DNA of 64,000 nucleotides, from the NCBI RefSeq assembly GCF_008728515.1, contig NC_044986.1:109418313-109482312 (forward strand), written 5' to 3'. The stretch comes from Papio anubis. Its lineage: Eukaryota > Chordata > Mammalia > Primates > Cercopithecidae. The notes beneath the pieces are model-generated. The model was not told where the DNA came from, ran no database searches, and saw nothing but the letters and a program-made list of their open reading frames with translations. Every line of letters starts with the position of its first letter. Positions within the stretch are counted from its first letter, which is position 1. This document shows positions 11,058-20,807 of the stretch, one piece after another. The position numbers and the translations under genes were made by a program.

Positions 11058-11906
11058 ATATAAAATAATTACTTGTATCTGTTGTTGAGAAAAAGCATAC
11101 AGCATGCATTAACAAATGCCTTTCCTTTCTCATGTAGTTGTTTATTGAGTTTAAAATATAAAATTTCTTGCAATCAGTTTGTTTATTCTAATTAATAAGT
11201 GAACTTGACACCTCACAGAAAGTTAAATAATGTGGTCAGTGATGTTTTTAAGGTTTATAGTGAAAGAAATTAAGTATTAGGTACATGACTTAAATTGATT
11301 AGAAGGTAAATTGAATCTACTGAGAAGTGTGAGCATATAAGTGTGTTAACACGTGGTGTGAATAATGTGTTCTGATACGGAGGAAGATTTTACATAGTCT
11401 TTGATTTTATAATGCATTGATATTCTTACAGAAGGTCAAAGCAAATGAAAGTGTTGCAAGAATGTTCAAAACTATCCACCCTAACTTCTAGGATCATGTT
11501 CTCCAAACTGCTAATTAATGAAAAGTCAGCTTCATCTATTGAGATGTTTAATCAATTGGCAGATTGTTGTCAATAAATATGTGTCGTAAGTGGTTTGTAA
11601 TAGACAGGCTAATGAAGTTCCCTCTGTGAGTGTCAGAGCTATTTGGAAAAATCTCTCTCCCTTCTGGGCGGTTTGCCATACGTTATTAGTCTCCCTCTGA
11701 CTCAAGGAAGAGTGCCCTTCAACATCGCTGGTCTCACCTCTGGATGGAGGAGCTGGAGAAGCAGAAAGTAAATTTCATTTTCTACTAGCAGTTAGTCAAG
11801 CGACAGGAGGCGGAAAGAAGGGTGGCTACTGATAATATGAATGATCATCAGAGAAGCCAACATTTCTTAGGCAGTTGCCTCTATATGTGCTGGACTCCGC
11901 AGTCAG
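11058..11906. other. Unique DNA with a TAAT-rich stretch at 11495-11640
   Basis: Repeat-free. 11495-11640 holds GCTAATTAATGAAAAG and TTTAATCAATTGGC within ~50 bp, so it may be regulatory. No exon seen. Confidence 0.35.
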
Positions 11907-11923
11907 TAATTCAGTTACTTCTT

Positions 11924-12260
11924 TTCTTTTTCTTTTTCTTTTCTTTCTTTCTTTTCCTTTTTTTTTTTTTTTTTGAGACAGTTTCGCTGTTGTTGCCCAG
12001 GCTGGAGTGCGATGGTACGATCTTGGCTTACTGCTATCTCTGCCTCTCGGGTTCAAGCGATTCTCCTGCCTCAGCCTCCCAAGTAGTTGGGATTACAGGC
12101 ATGCACCACCATCCATTCCTGGCTAATTTTTTGTATTTAGTAGAGACAGGATTTCACCATGTTGGTTAGGCTGGTCTCGAACTCCTGACCTCAAGTGATC
12201 CACCTGCCTCGGTCTCCCAAAGTGCTGGGATTACAGGTGTGGGCCACCATGCCTGGCCAA
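11924..12260 (-). mobile_element. AluS, antisense, with TSD
   Basis: A reversed full-length Alu with a long mutated T/C-rich tail (11924-11972) that has become a (TTTTC)n-like microsatellite. TAATTCAGTTACTTCTT flanks it at 11907-11923 and 12261-12277. Confidence 0.95.
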
Positions 12261-12424
12261 TAATTCAGTTACTTCTTAATCTTCACCTTATGAGAAAGAT
12301 TCTGCAACCTCTCAGATCCTTTATTACAAACATTTTTGTCATGCCACTACAATCCTGAAATAGATCTTGTAGCTAACATAACCTACTCTACATGTAACTG
12401 TTTTAAAAGTCATTATAATTCCCC

Positions 12425-12491
12425 AACTATAACATAACAGAGAAATAAAGGGAATAGAATTGACTATTGAGTACATTCAATATATTTGTTT
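12425..12491. repeat. 67-bp tandem duplication, copy 1
   Basis: AACTATAACATAAC...TATATTTGTT recurs directly downstream from 12492 with few changes. The second copy is split by an Alu at 12539-12852. No known repeat family. Confidence 0.85.
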
Positions 12492-12892
12492 AACTATAAT
12501 ATAATGGAGAAATAAAGGGAATAGAATTGACTATTGAGGCTGGGTGCGGTGGCTCACGCCTGTAATCCCAGCATTTTGGGAGGCCGAGGCAGGCGGATCA
12601 CAAGGTCAGGAGATCAAGACCATCCTGGCTAACACAGTGAAACCCCGTCTCTACTAAAAATAAAAAAATTTTAAAAAGCCGGTCGTGGTGGCGGGCACCT
12701 GTAGTCCCAGCTACTTGGGAGGCTGAGGCAGGAGAATGGCATGAATCCGGGAGGCGGAGCTTGCAGTGAACCAAGATCACACCACTGCACTCCAGACGGG
12801 GAGAGAGAGAGAGCAAGACTCTGTCTCAAAAAAACAAAACAAACAAAAAAAAAGAATTGACTATTGAGTACATTCAATGTATAAGTATTTGT
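12492..12892. repeat. 67-bp tandem duplication, copy 2, split by Alu
   Basis: Copy 2 covers 12492-12538, resumes after the Alu and ends near 12890 (TACATTCAATGTATAAG). The duplication therefore predates the Alu insertion. Confidence 0.8.
12539..12852 (+). mobile_element. AluY (older type), with TSD
   Basis: A full-length Alu carrying GGCTCACGCC rather than the monkey-type AAGC. Its tail is AAAACAAAACAAACA-like. AGAATTGACTATTGAG flanks it at 12523-12538 and 12853-12868. Confidence 0.93.
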
Positions 12893-13399
12893 TTCTATGC
12901 ATCTGTACATAGAAATCCTGCAAATCTAACAGTTGTAACTGCAGACTGATAGAGAAGTGATGTTCTACCTACTCACACTAGAACTGGTCGTCCTGTTAGT
13001 GAGGTGATATTATAAATTGGTGAATACTTCTTAGAAAAGTTACCCAAATTCAGTCGCACCTCGATTTGCACAGGAATTGCATTTCTGGAATATCAGTATA
13101 CATTGTTACTGGCCAGAAAATGCTCTGCATTCACATATAAAACAAATTTAAGTTCTAGGCACAAATATTTGTAAACAGGATTTTCCCTTCCACAACTACC
13201 TACTGGGGCATCGAGAAGGTATGCAGCCCGGGAGACCACTCCCAGTGTTCCAGGCCTGGCTTGCTAATGAAAGACATCTGGCATCCAAACCTTCATTCAA
13301 TAAATACTAGTCGAATCCCCCATTCATGAGGTCGACCATGAACCGCCCTATAGATTTCCAGAAGTCTACAGTGAAGCGTTACCACCCCATAAGACCAGG
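12893..13399. other. Unique DNA, no gene seen
   Basis: No repeat family or exon recognised apart from a short L2/MIR-like scrap near 13290. Confidence 0.35.
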
Positions 13400-13555
13400 C
13401 TGCTAGGATTTTCATTTCTCCTTTTCAGATGTGGCCACTGAAGCTTCAGTGGTTTCCCCAAAGACAAAGAGCTAGGAGGTAGAGTAGTTGGGATTCAGAC
13501 TCTGATCTGTCTGACCCCAGAATCTCTGCATTGAACCCAGTGCTCCTTCCTCCCC
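13400..13555 (-). mobile_element. MIR SINE, antisense
   Basis: Reversed MIR core and tRNA-related end: CCTTTTCAGATGTGGCCACTG, AAAGAGCTAGGAGGTAGAG, GGGATTCAGACTCTG, GAACCCAGTGCTCCTT. Confidence 0.75.
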
Positions 13556-13649
13556 AGTGCATCAAGACAGGCCAACATTGCCACAGAAGAGCCCAAGTAG
13601 GCTTACTGGGTCATTTTTTAGAACTGTGCTTGTTAAAAGGAAAAGGACT

Positions 13650-14074
13650 GATCAGGCATGGTGGCGCATGCCCGTAATCCCAGCACTTTGGGAGGCCAAG
13701 AGTTCGAGACCAACCTGGGCAACATAGGGAGATTCTGTCTCTACCAAACATAAAAAAAAAAAAAGCCAGGTGTGGTGGCATGCACCTGTGGCCCCAGCTC
13801 CTCAGGAGGCCTAGGTGGGAGGATCACTTGAACCCAGGAGTTTAAGACCAGCCCAGACAACATAGGGAGACCCTGTCTCTACAAAAAATTTAAAATAACA
13901 AATGAGCTGGACGTGGTGGCATGCACCTGTAGTCCCAGCTATTCAGGAGACTGAAGTGGGAGGATCACTTTAGCCTGGGAGAATGAGGCTGCACTGAACC
14001 CTGATCGCATCATTGGCACTCCAGCCTGGACAACAGAGTGAGAACTTGTCTCAAAAAAATAAATGAATAAATAA
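13650..14074 (+). mobile_element. Trimeric AluJ (extra monomer), with TSD
   Basis: Three Alu arms occur in series: 13650-~13763, ~13764-~13895 and ~13896-14074. Each starts with a GGCATGGTGGC-like head and the linkers are A-rich. AAAAGGAAAAGGACT/ATT flanks the whole at 13635-13649 and 14075-14089, so the trimer inserted or was completed as one unit. Divergence fits AluJ. Confidence 0.85.
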
Positions 14075-14094
14075 AAAAGGAAAAGGATTGGTTG

Positions 14095-14315
14095 AAATGC
14101 ATTGAGCACCCAAGAGCACACACTTGGCGGCTGTAACACCATGCCCCGGTGCTTTGCGTATGTTACCGAATGTTCGCAACAGCCCTGCAGTGTGGTTAGT
14201 TGTGGGTAATCCCTTTTCACAAACAAGAACCCTGAGTCTGAGCCCTTTCCCAAGTCAACCAGCCTGTGAGAAGAACTGTATTGATTTCAATCTTATGTTG
14301 ACTTCAAAGCCCAAC
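14095..14315 (-). mobile_element. MIR SINE, antisense
   Basis: Reversed MIR: GGTGCTTTGCGTATGTTACC, GCAACAGCCCTGCAGTGTGG, TTTTCACAAACAAGAACCC. A ~50-bp part of it (14194-14245) recurs at 16034-16086. Confidence 0.75.
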
Positions 14316-14338
14316 CTCTTGCTCCTACTCCTTAGACC
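14316..14338 (+). repeat. Inverted 23-mer, partner at 16148-16170
   Basis: CTCTTGCTCCTACTCCTTAG plus ACC is the reverse complement of 16148-16170 at 22 of 23 positions. It lies just past the directly repeated MIR segment. Confidence 0.85.
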
Positions 14339-14985
14339 AGAATGGGCCCTCAAGAGGATGGGTGTGTATAACCTGTTGATGCCATTCATCCATGTCTTCT
14401 TGATTTCCCTCCACTTTCTTTCTCATTACCCAGTAAGTAAGGTGAGCAAATAATTGGCCAGGCAAGGACATTTTTGAGAGTGACAGGGGACACTTCCACC
14501 AGGACATTGATATGGGTCACTCAGTGATGCCTATTTCAGGGCCTTGAAGCAGGCAGCAGTCTTACCAAGTTATGGTTGAAGTTTCTATACAGAGTTGGAA
14601 ACGTGTCGTGGGTTTCCTGATCAGAACGCAGTGGGGACCCTGCTGTCACGGGAACACTGCTTTGCTTCTTTCAGTGAATGTGTGATTATCTTTTGAGGAT
14701 GGTGACATTTTTCTGTTGAAATCTTTCCTAGTTTAAAAAGTCCCCACTGTTTTCATGAGGCAGGGATAGGTGAGCCTCGGGCCATCATGAGAGTGGGTGG
14801 GGGCAGGCCTGGTGAGGACACACCAGACCCCACGAGACGGAAGCTCTTCACAGTTGGTGACTGGGAGAGAGTCTGCTTCCCAAGTCCAGTCTGGTTCACT
14901 TCCTCTCAGCAGCAGGACAAGAAGGCTTCCTTCCGTTTACACGAAAAGCTTGCAGTAAAAGAGTACAAGTGACGGATTCTGCCTG
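14339..14985. other. Unique DNA, no gene seen
   Basis: No repeat family or exon recognised. The 61-codon frame at 14787-14972 lacks supporting features. Confidence 0.4.
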
Positions 14986-14989
14986 AATT

Positions 14990-15250
14990 TCCCCAAGCTT
15001 CTGCACTTGTCTTTGTTTATTATATTAATAAATACTATGCAGCTAATGTTCCCATCTGGCAGGGCAGAGAAAAGAGCATAAAAATGAAGTTGTGGCTACA
15101 TCACTTAAATACTAATGAAGGTGATACCCACTTGGCATGGTGGAAAGGTGGGTCTTTGTTTTAGAGTTCTTAATTAAGAACTGCCAAGTGACTAATATTA
15201 ATTAGGAAGCCAGCTGTAGCCTTCAGTTTCATGGTATATTTATTCTTAGG
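14990..15250. promoter_or_regulatory. Candidate conserved element with perfect palindrome
   Basis: Repeat-free and AT-rich with clustered TAAT/ATTA cores (TAATATTAATTAGG, CTTAATTAAG). The 18-bp palindrome at 15165-15182 lies within it. Function is inferred from texture only. Confidence 0.35.
15165..15182. repeat. Perfect 18-bp palindrome
   Basis: AGTTCTTAATTAAGAACT equals its own reverse complement. It could bind a homeodomain dimer at the TTAATTAA centre or be incidental. Confidence 0.95.
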
Positions 15251-16030
15251 AACCTGTGACGGGAGTCAGTCTGAACATTTTTAATCAGTCAGCCCATGAG
15301 CAATTACCTATTAAATATACCTCGCGTGCATGGGACCAGGCTATGTGGACAGAGATTTATAAGATACTGTCTTTGCCTTCAGAATCTCCACCTAATCGAA
15401 GAGTGTGCACAGATAGAGAGCCAGTATTTCAGAGAGTGAGGTCAAAGCATTTTCACAACACTATGAGTGAATGAGAGAAGTGTGGCATCGGGGGGTCAGG
15501 GAGCTTTTCAAACTATACCAGTGCCCTTCCTGCTCTGGGGTTGCAGTAGTGAGCCAGTATAAGTGATGGGAGGGTATCATACTGCTGGGATGCTGGGGCA
15601 CAAGGGTGGTTACGGACCAGCCAGCAGGTCGGAGAGTTGGAGTTCAGAGGGAGGATTGACAGTCATGGGCAGAAATAGTTGGGAGGGCTAGAACTGGGCT
15701 CTCAGGTGGAGGGATCAGATCTCCAACAGGTGAGGAGCAATGGGCAGCCACAGAGGTGGAAGGAAAGAGGTCAGGGCAGTGGAACCAGAAAGGAAACTAA
15801 CTGGCATTGAACTGGGATGTCCACTTCAGCTCTCAGTCAGTCTACCAGCCATTACAGTACTGATTCTGTTGACTCTGCTCACACTTACACACACACACAC
15901 GCAAGCTTGGCCTCCTGCAGGGACCTGATACCCTGAGCTAGAGGATAGGGATGTGGTTAAAGAAGGGACTCAATACACTATGTGTAGCTGACATGACCAC
16001 CCAGCATGTCACAAAATTGTACCCAGAACA
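15251..16030. other. Unique DNA, no gene seen
   Basis: Mixed composition with a short imperfect CA run at 15885-15901. No recognised repeat family, exon or RNA gene. Confidence 0.4.
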
Positions 16031-16033
16031 ATA

Positions 16034-16170
16034 CCTAGTTGTGGGTAATCCCTTTTTACAAACAGGAAGCCTGAGTCTGAGCCCTTAGACTGAGAAGCAA
16101 AACTGGGTTTCGTACTTATTTTGACTTCTTCAGAGCCCAAGGTCTAAGGTCTAAGGAGCAGGAGCAAGAG
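16034..16170. repeat. MIR-derived segment duplicated from ~14.2 kb
   Basis: 16034-16086 repeats 14194-14245 in the same orientation with only a few differences. Weaker similarity continues (TTTTGACTTCTTCAGAGCCC against TGTTGACTTCAAAGCCC). It ends with a 23-mer (16148-16170) that is inverted relative to 14316-14338, preceded by a doubled GGTCTAA. Confidence 0.8.
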
Positions 16171-16297
16171 CTCAAAAAGAAGCACCTCAAAACCTATGTT
16201 TTAATGTCTCCTGGCATTGATGTGTTAATATCCACTGAATTCTAGTTTCTTAAATCTCTTGTAACTGGAGAAGGGTTTTATGAAGATAAGTTGTAAC

Positions 16298-17060
16298 GAG
16301 GGGCCAACAAACATGAAAAAATACTTAACAGCACTAATCATTAGAGAAATGCAAGTTAGAACCACAGTGAGATACTATCTCACACCAGTCAGAATGGCTG
16401 TTATTAAAAAGTCAAAAAACAACAGATGCTGGCAAGGCTGTAGAGAACACAGAATGGTTATACACTGCTGGTGGGAATATGAATTAGTTCAATCATTGTG
16501 AAAAGCAGTTTGGAGATTTCTCAAAGAACTTAAAACAGAATTACCATTCAACCCAGCAATCCCATTGGTGGGTATATATCCAAAAGAAATCGTTTTCCCA
16601 TAAAGACACACACACACTCGTGTATTTGTCGCAGCAGTCTTCACAATAGCAAAGGCATGGAATCAACCTGGGTGCCCATCAGTGCTGGATTTGATTAAGA
16701 GAATGTGATGCATATATACCATTGAATGCTACACAGCCATGAAAGAATGAGATGACGTCCTTTGTAGCAACATGCATGGAGCTGGAGGCCATTATCCTAA
16801 GCAGATTAACACAGAAAACCAGATTACTGCATGTTCTCACCTATAAATGAGAGCTAAACATTGGTCTTCATGGACAAAAAAATGGCAACCATAGAAACTG
16901 AGGGCTACTAGAGGCAGGTGGGAGAGAGGGACCTAGGTGTGAAAAACTATTGTCAGTACCTGGGCGATGGGATCATTCGTACCCCAAACTCAGCATCACA
17001 CATATTGTCCAGGTAACAAATCTCTACATGGACTCCCTGAATCTAAAATGAAAGTTGGGG
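16298..17060 (+). mobile_element. L1 3' end (L1P type), sense
   Basis: The last part of ORF2 plus 3' UTR: GCCAACAAACATGAAAAAA, AGATACTATCTCACACCAGT, CCCAGCAATCCCATTGGTG, CATGGAGCTGGAGGCCATTA, then a GGGTATC-less UTR ending near CCCTGAATCTAAAATG. ORF2 is interrupted and 5'-truncated, so the copy is dead. Confidence 0.9.
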
Positions 17061-17955
17061 AAAAAAGATTCGAATGTACTTTTTCTTGATTTACACAGAG
17101 TGTTAATTATTACAGTTTTTTTCGAGTTGTGGTCTCACATGCAGCTCTCTCCTAATTTCATACTTAAGACGTTCAGATCGTTGAATTGTATCCACAAAAT
17201 TGCAGTTCTTTTACATTGCCTGCCAGAGCACTGTGGGTCTTTTCAGGGGCCCCGAGTCCAGGCATCTGCGACTCTGCTTGCTCCTTGATAAACTTTCTTG
17301 AGTAGCGTTTATTCTGAATCATCCAAGCACACCTCAAGGACAAGAATCCTTAACCTTGATCCTGGGCCGTGGTGATTCACAAAGGCTTATACTTTGTAGA
17401 TTTAGGCTCATCTTTCAGGGAGCTCAGTTTGATGTACTTTTTCTTTTCTCGAACTCTGCCATTCAACATTTTTTTCCCCATATCTATTCTCCCTGAGTGC
17501 TAATTTTAGTTCAGGTTGCACCTGTGTATATGTGTGTGTGTAAACCTTCTGTAGCCCTAGTTTATAGCCTTTTTCAATAAAATCACATATCCAGAGAAAT
17601 TGTTTTCCCATGTGAGCACTTTTTCAGAGTGTTTTCCAGAACTCTGCCTGCTGTTCGAAAGTCAACCTCAGTTGCCCTCTTTAGAATGCTTCCCTAATGC
17701 AATGGCTCTGAAATTTCTGAATATTGTTACAAGCACAGTTCCCTTCAGAAAAAGAAACCTTGGAAATGGTGGATCTATGCTTTTTTTTTTTTCATTTTGG
17801 AGCTTGGAGAAGTTTGTTGACCTCATGTCGTCATCAGCTTCCAATTGAATCTGTTAAACAGCCAATGTGAATAGTATCTATACAAAAACACAAAGTAAGC
17901 ACAGAAATACTTTTTCAGGGGAGGTATTTTGCCATATTGAAATAACACCTGTATT
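17061..17955. other. Unique DNA, no gene seen
   Basis: No repeat, exon or RNA gene recognised. Short frames at 17055-17288 and 17600-17848 have no supporting signals. Confidence 0.4.
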
Positions 17956-17956
17956 G

Positions 17957-18115
17957 GGGGTTTTTTAATTTTATTTTTAGTTTTCGTGGGTACATAGTAG
18001 GTATGTATATTTATGGGGTACATGAGATGTTTTAATACAGGCATGCTATACGAAATAATCACATCATGGAGAATGGAATATCCATTCCCTCCAGCAAGGC
18101 CCCTGTATTGTTATA
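17957..18115 (-). mobile_element. Old L1 3' UTR fragment, antisense
   Basis: Reversed L1 (L1MA/PB-like) 3' end: TTCGTGGGTACATAGTAGG, TATTTATGGGGTACATGAG, TACAGGCATGCTATACG. The same UTR type recurs at 25093-25505. Confidence 0.8.
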
Positions 18116-18230
18116 ATGTTTTTCCTTTAATAAGTTCAGCTCTCAAATTTACTGCTAAAAAATTTTATAGCAGTTTTCTAATTGAAAACTAGGTTTCATT
18201 TGCTAGCAATAAAATTACATACATAGTTAT

Positions 18231-18596
18231 TGATACGATTTCGCTGTGTCCCCACACAAATCTCATCTTGAATTGCAGCTCCCATTATCCCCATGTGTCG
18301 TGGGAGGGACCCGGTGGGAAGTAGCTAAATCATAGGTGGCAGGTTTTTCCCGTGCTGTTCTTGTGATAGTGAATAAGTCTCATGAGATCTGATGGTTTTA
18401 TAAAGACGGGTTCTCCTGCACAAGCTTTCTTGCCTGCCACCATGTAAGATGTGCCTTTGCTCCTACTCCACCTTCCATTGTGATTGTGAGGCTTCCCCAA
18501 CCATGTGGAACTGTGAGTTCATTAAACCTCTTTTTCTTTATAAATTACCCAATCTCGGGTATGTCTCTCTTAGCAGTGTGAGAACAGACTAATACA
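18231..18596 (+). mobile_element. THE1-type solo LTR (ERVL-MaLR)
   Basis: Runs from TGATACGATTTCGCTGTGTC to GAACAGACTAATACA and follows the THE1 LTR consensus through GGAGGGACCCGGTGGGA, TGATAGTGAATAAGTCTC, GCCACCATGTAAGATGTGC and TTAAACCTCTTTTTCTTTAT (promoter/poly-A part). No internal sequence, so a solo LTR. The target duplication is not clear. Confidence 0.93.
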
Positions 18597-18780
18597 AAAC
18601 TGACAACTTGCATCTGTGTGCACATAGAATTTTCTCACAGAACATCTTTGGGAACCACTACTGGAAGGAAATGTTACATTTCAGGGGCTGAGGCTGGGTA
18701 CGGGAAACAGAGCCAGTTGTCCATAGTGTTAATATTCATAGGGGCCTCAGATTTCATTTTACCTGTAAGTTTTTCTTACA
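18597..18780. other. Short unique interval
   Basis: No recognised repeat or gene between the THE1 LTR and MER20. Confidence 0.4.
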
Positions 18781-19015
18781 CCAGAAATTTTCAGCCTCAG
18801 CACTGTTGACGTTTTGGGCCAGATACGTCTGTGCTGATGGAGGCTATCCTGTGCAGTGTGGCATGTTCAGTGGCATCCCTGGTCTCCTCCTGCTAGATGC
18901 CAATAGCACACCCCCACAGGTGCCCCTCGGTGTGACAGTCAACAACCAAAAATATCCCTAGACGTTGCCAGATATCCCCTGGCAGGGGCAGAACTGCACA
19001 GGTTATGACCCACTG
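18781..19015 (-). mobile_element. MER20, antisense
   Basis: Reversed MER20: TTTTCAGCCTCAGCACTG, GCATCCCTGGTCTCCTCCT, TGCCAATAGCACACCCCC, ACAACCAAAAATATCCC, ending at a CCACTG terminus. Confidence 0.88.
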
Positions 19016-19519
19016 TGTCTCACGTAAGTCATTATGTTGCTTTGATTCTTCTGGTGTCCTTGGGCTTAAACTGTTGCTTGGTTAAGTATGCAGATTGAAA
19101 AAACACTGCAAGGGAATTTTTTAGAGTCTCTCTGCACCTATTCTGGTTTCAGGACTGCCCAGTTTGCATCGTTGTTTGTTCAAAATGGAAAGAAGAGAGG
19201 GAGGAATTTTTTACAAAATGAAATTCACTACAAGTTTTGAGACTTTTTAAAAACATTTTTGTACATATGCCAGTAACTCCCCTCCCCCCAAAATGGAAGA
19301 TTGTCCTGGCCTCTCATGAGACCTGCTGAGGCCACACCTGGTCCCCCCACTGTAGAGGTGAGTTAGGTCTCCCCACTGACTGTCAGTTCCCAAAGAAATC
19401 TCATGGGTAAATGAAAGACCAGATCCTCCCTCCCCTCCTCACATGTTTTTTACTTATATGTAGATGTGATTCCTTTCAAGAAAACTCAGTGAGAAATTAC
19501 TTCACTATCATCCACTATT
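19016..19519. other. Unique DNA, no gene seen
   Basis: No repeat family or exon recognised. Confidence 0.4.
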
Positions 19520-19695
19520 GACATCAACAGCAGCCTACATTGTTTCGAGATACTTTAAGTGCATTTTCGCTTTTAACTTTCACAACACTTTAATGTTGCT
19601 GGTTAATATTGTTGATCCCTACTTTATGAGAAAAACTGAAGCTTAGATAGGTTAAATAACCTGCCCAAAGCCACACCACTGACATTGCGATTCTG
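19520..19695 (-). mobile_element. MIR SINE, antisense
   Basis: Reversed MIR: TACTTTAAGTGCATTTTCGC, AACTGAAGCTTAGATAGG, AATAACCTGCCCAAAGCCAC, ATTGCGATTCTG. Confidence 0.8.
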
Positions 19696-20735
19696 ATAAA
19701 GCAGAATATTTGAAGCAGTTTCCCTCAAAACAAATATTCACGTTAATTTTGAAACATGGCATGAATTCATAGGTAGCCTGTCAATAATTATGGTTATGAG
19801 TATGTGGTATACTAATGTCATAATTTTTATTTAAATTTATAAACCTGTCAGCACCCTGCGATTGTTACTGGTTTGTTTTTTTTAAGTACCTTGGATGAAA
19901 ACTTGAAAGAAATAGACGAAAATAGAAGCAGAAGTTATGTTTAAGTGGGATACTTTTGCAGTTTTCTTTTGAACTCCCTTGTGAATTTCTAAATGGGTTG
20001 CAATATATTTTTACTTCTTTGGAAAATGAAATTTGTAAGTTAAAAGTGAAGGGAGATATAGCTAACGTAACTGCCAAAGTTGCTTTTTCTCTATAACTCT
20101 AGCTAAGAAATGACCATATTCTGTCCATGTGTCCGTATGTCTGGGCTCAGGAGTCTTTCAGAGTTGATTTGATGTACTGTTGAGCTGAGGGCTCTGTCCT
20201 GCCACCTCTTCAGGGAAAGACACAAGACACTTCCTTAGGGAACCCAGTGAAGATACCTACTGATGGGAAGCAGGACAGTTGATTCGCTCCCTCTGTCTCT
20301 GTTTTAATGCTACACTGGGGTGAGATTAAGCCGTACCTCCCAAGAAAAAGAACAGGGAACCTGATGTATCTAGCTTGGTTTACTCTGAGCCACAGCAGTT
20401 GTTCCTGTTGCCATCACAGAGGGGACATTGATGGTAGATCATGTCACCATCAGCTCTCCCTAGTGAAGACTTGTGTCTGGAACCACATGGAGAAGACTGT
20501 GAGGTGAAAACATGCTACTGTCTGTCACATATTGCCAGGTAGATGCTTGCTGCTGGCAGAAGGCATAGAATAGTTTGTAAACTACATGAGTATTCTATCA
20601 AGTGATATTATTCTTAAACAGGCTTTCATCTGTCTTTCCATTCATTTTTAATTTCTTAGCACTTCATAGTAGACGTGTTTTGAGTATTTTGGTCAGAATT
20701 GTAAACATTGTCCTCTAAGGGAGTAATCATTCTCA
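19696..20735. other. Unique AT-rich DNA, no gene seen
   Basis: 19700-20080 is AT-rich with TTAATTTTG and AATAATTATGG motifs, possibly regulatory. 20100-20640 is mixed. No exon or RNA gene. Confidence 0.35.
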
Positions 20736-20807
20736 ATGAGGTGCTAAGTACCTGACGTTCAGTCCTCATAACTACTCTATGAGGTAGCAGGTGGAATGCC
20801 CATTTTA
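20736..20807 (-). mobile_element. MIR SINE, antisense, left part (split by L1)
   Basis: AGGTGCTAAGTACCTGACG through CTATGAGGTAGCAGG to GCCCATTTTA is reversed MIR. The remainder resumes at 24917 after the L1, starting with the duplicated target GGAATGCCCATTTTA. Confidence 0.85.
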
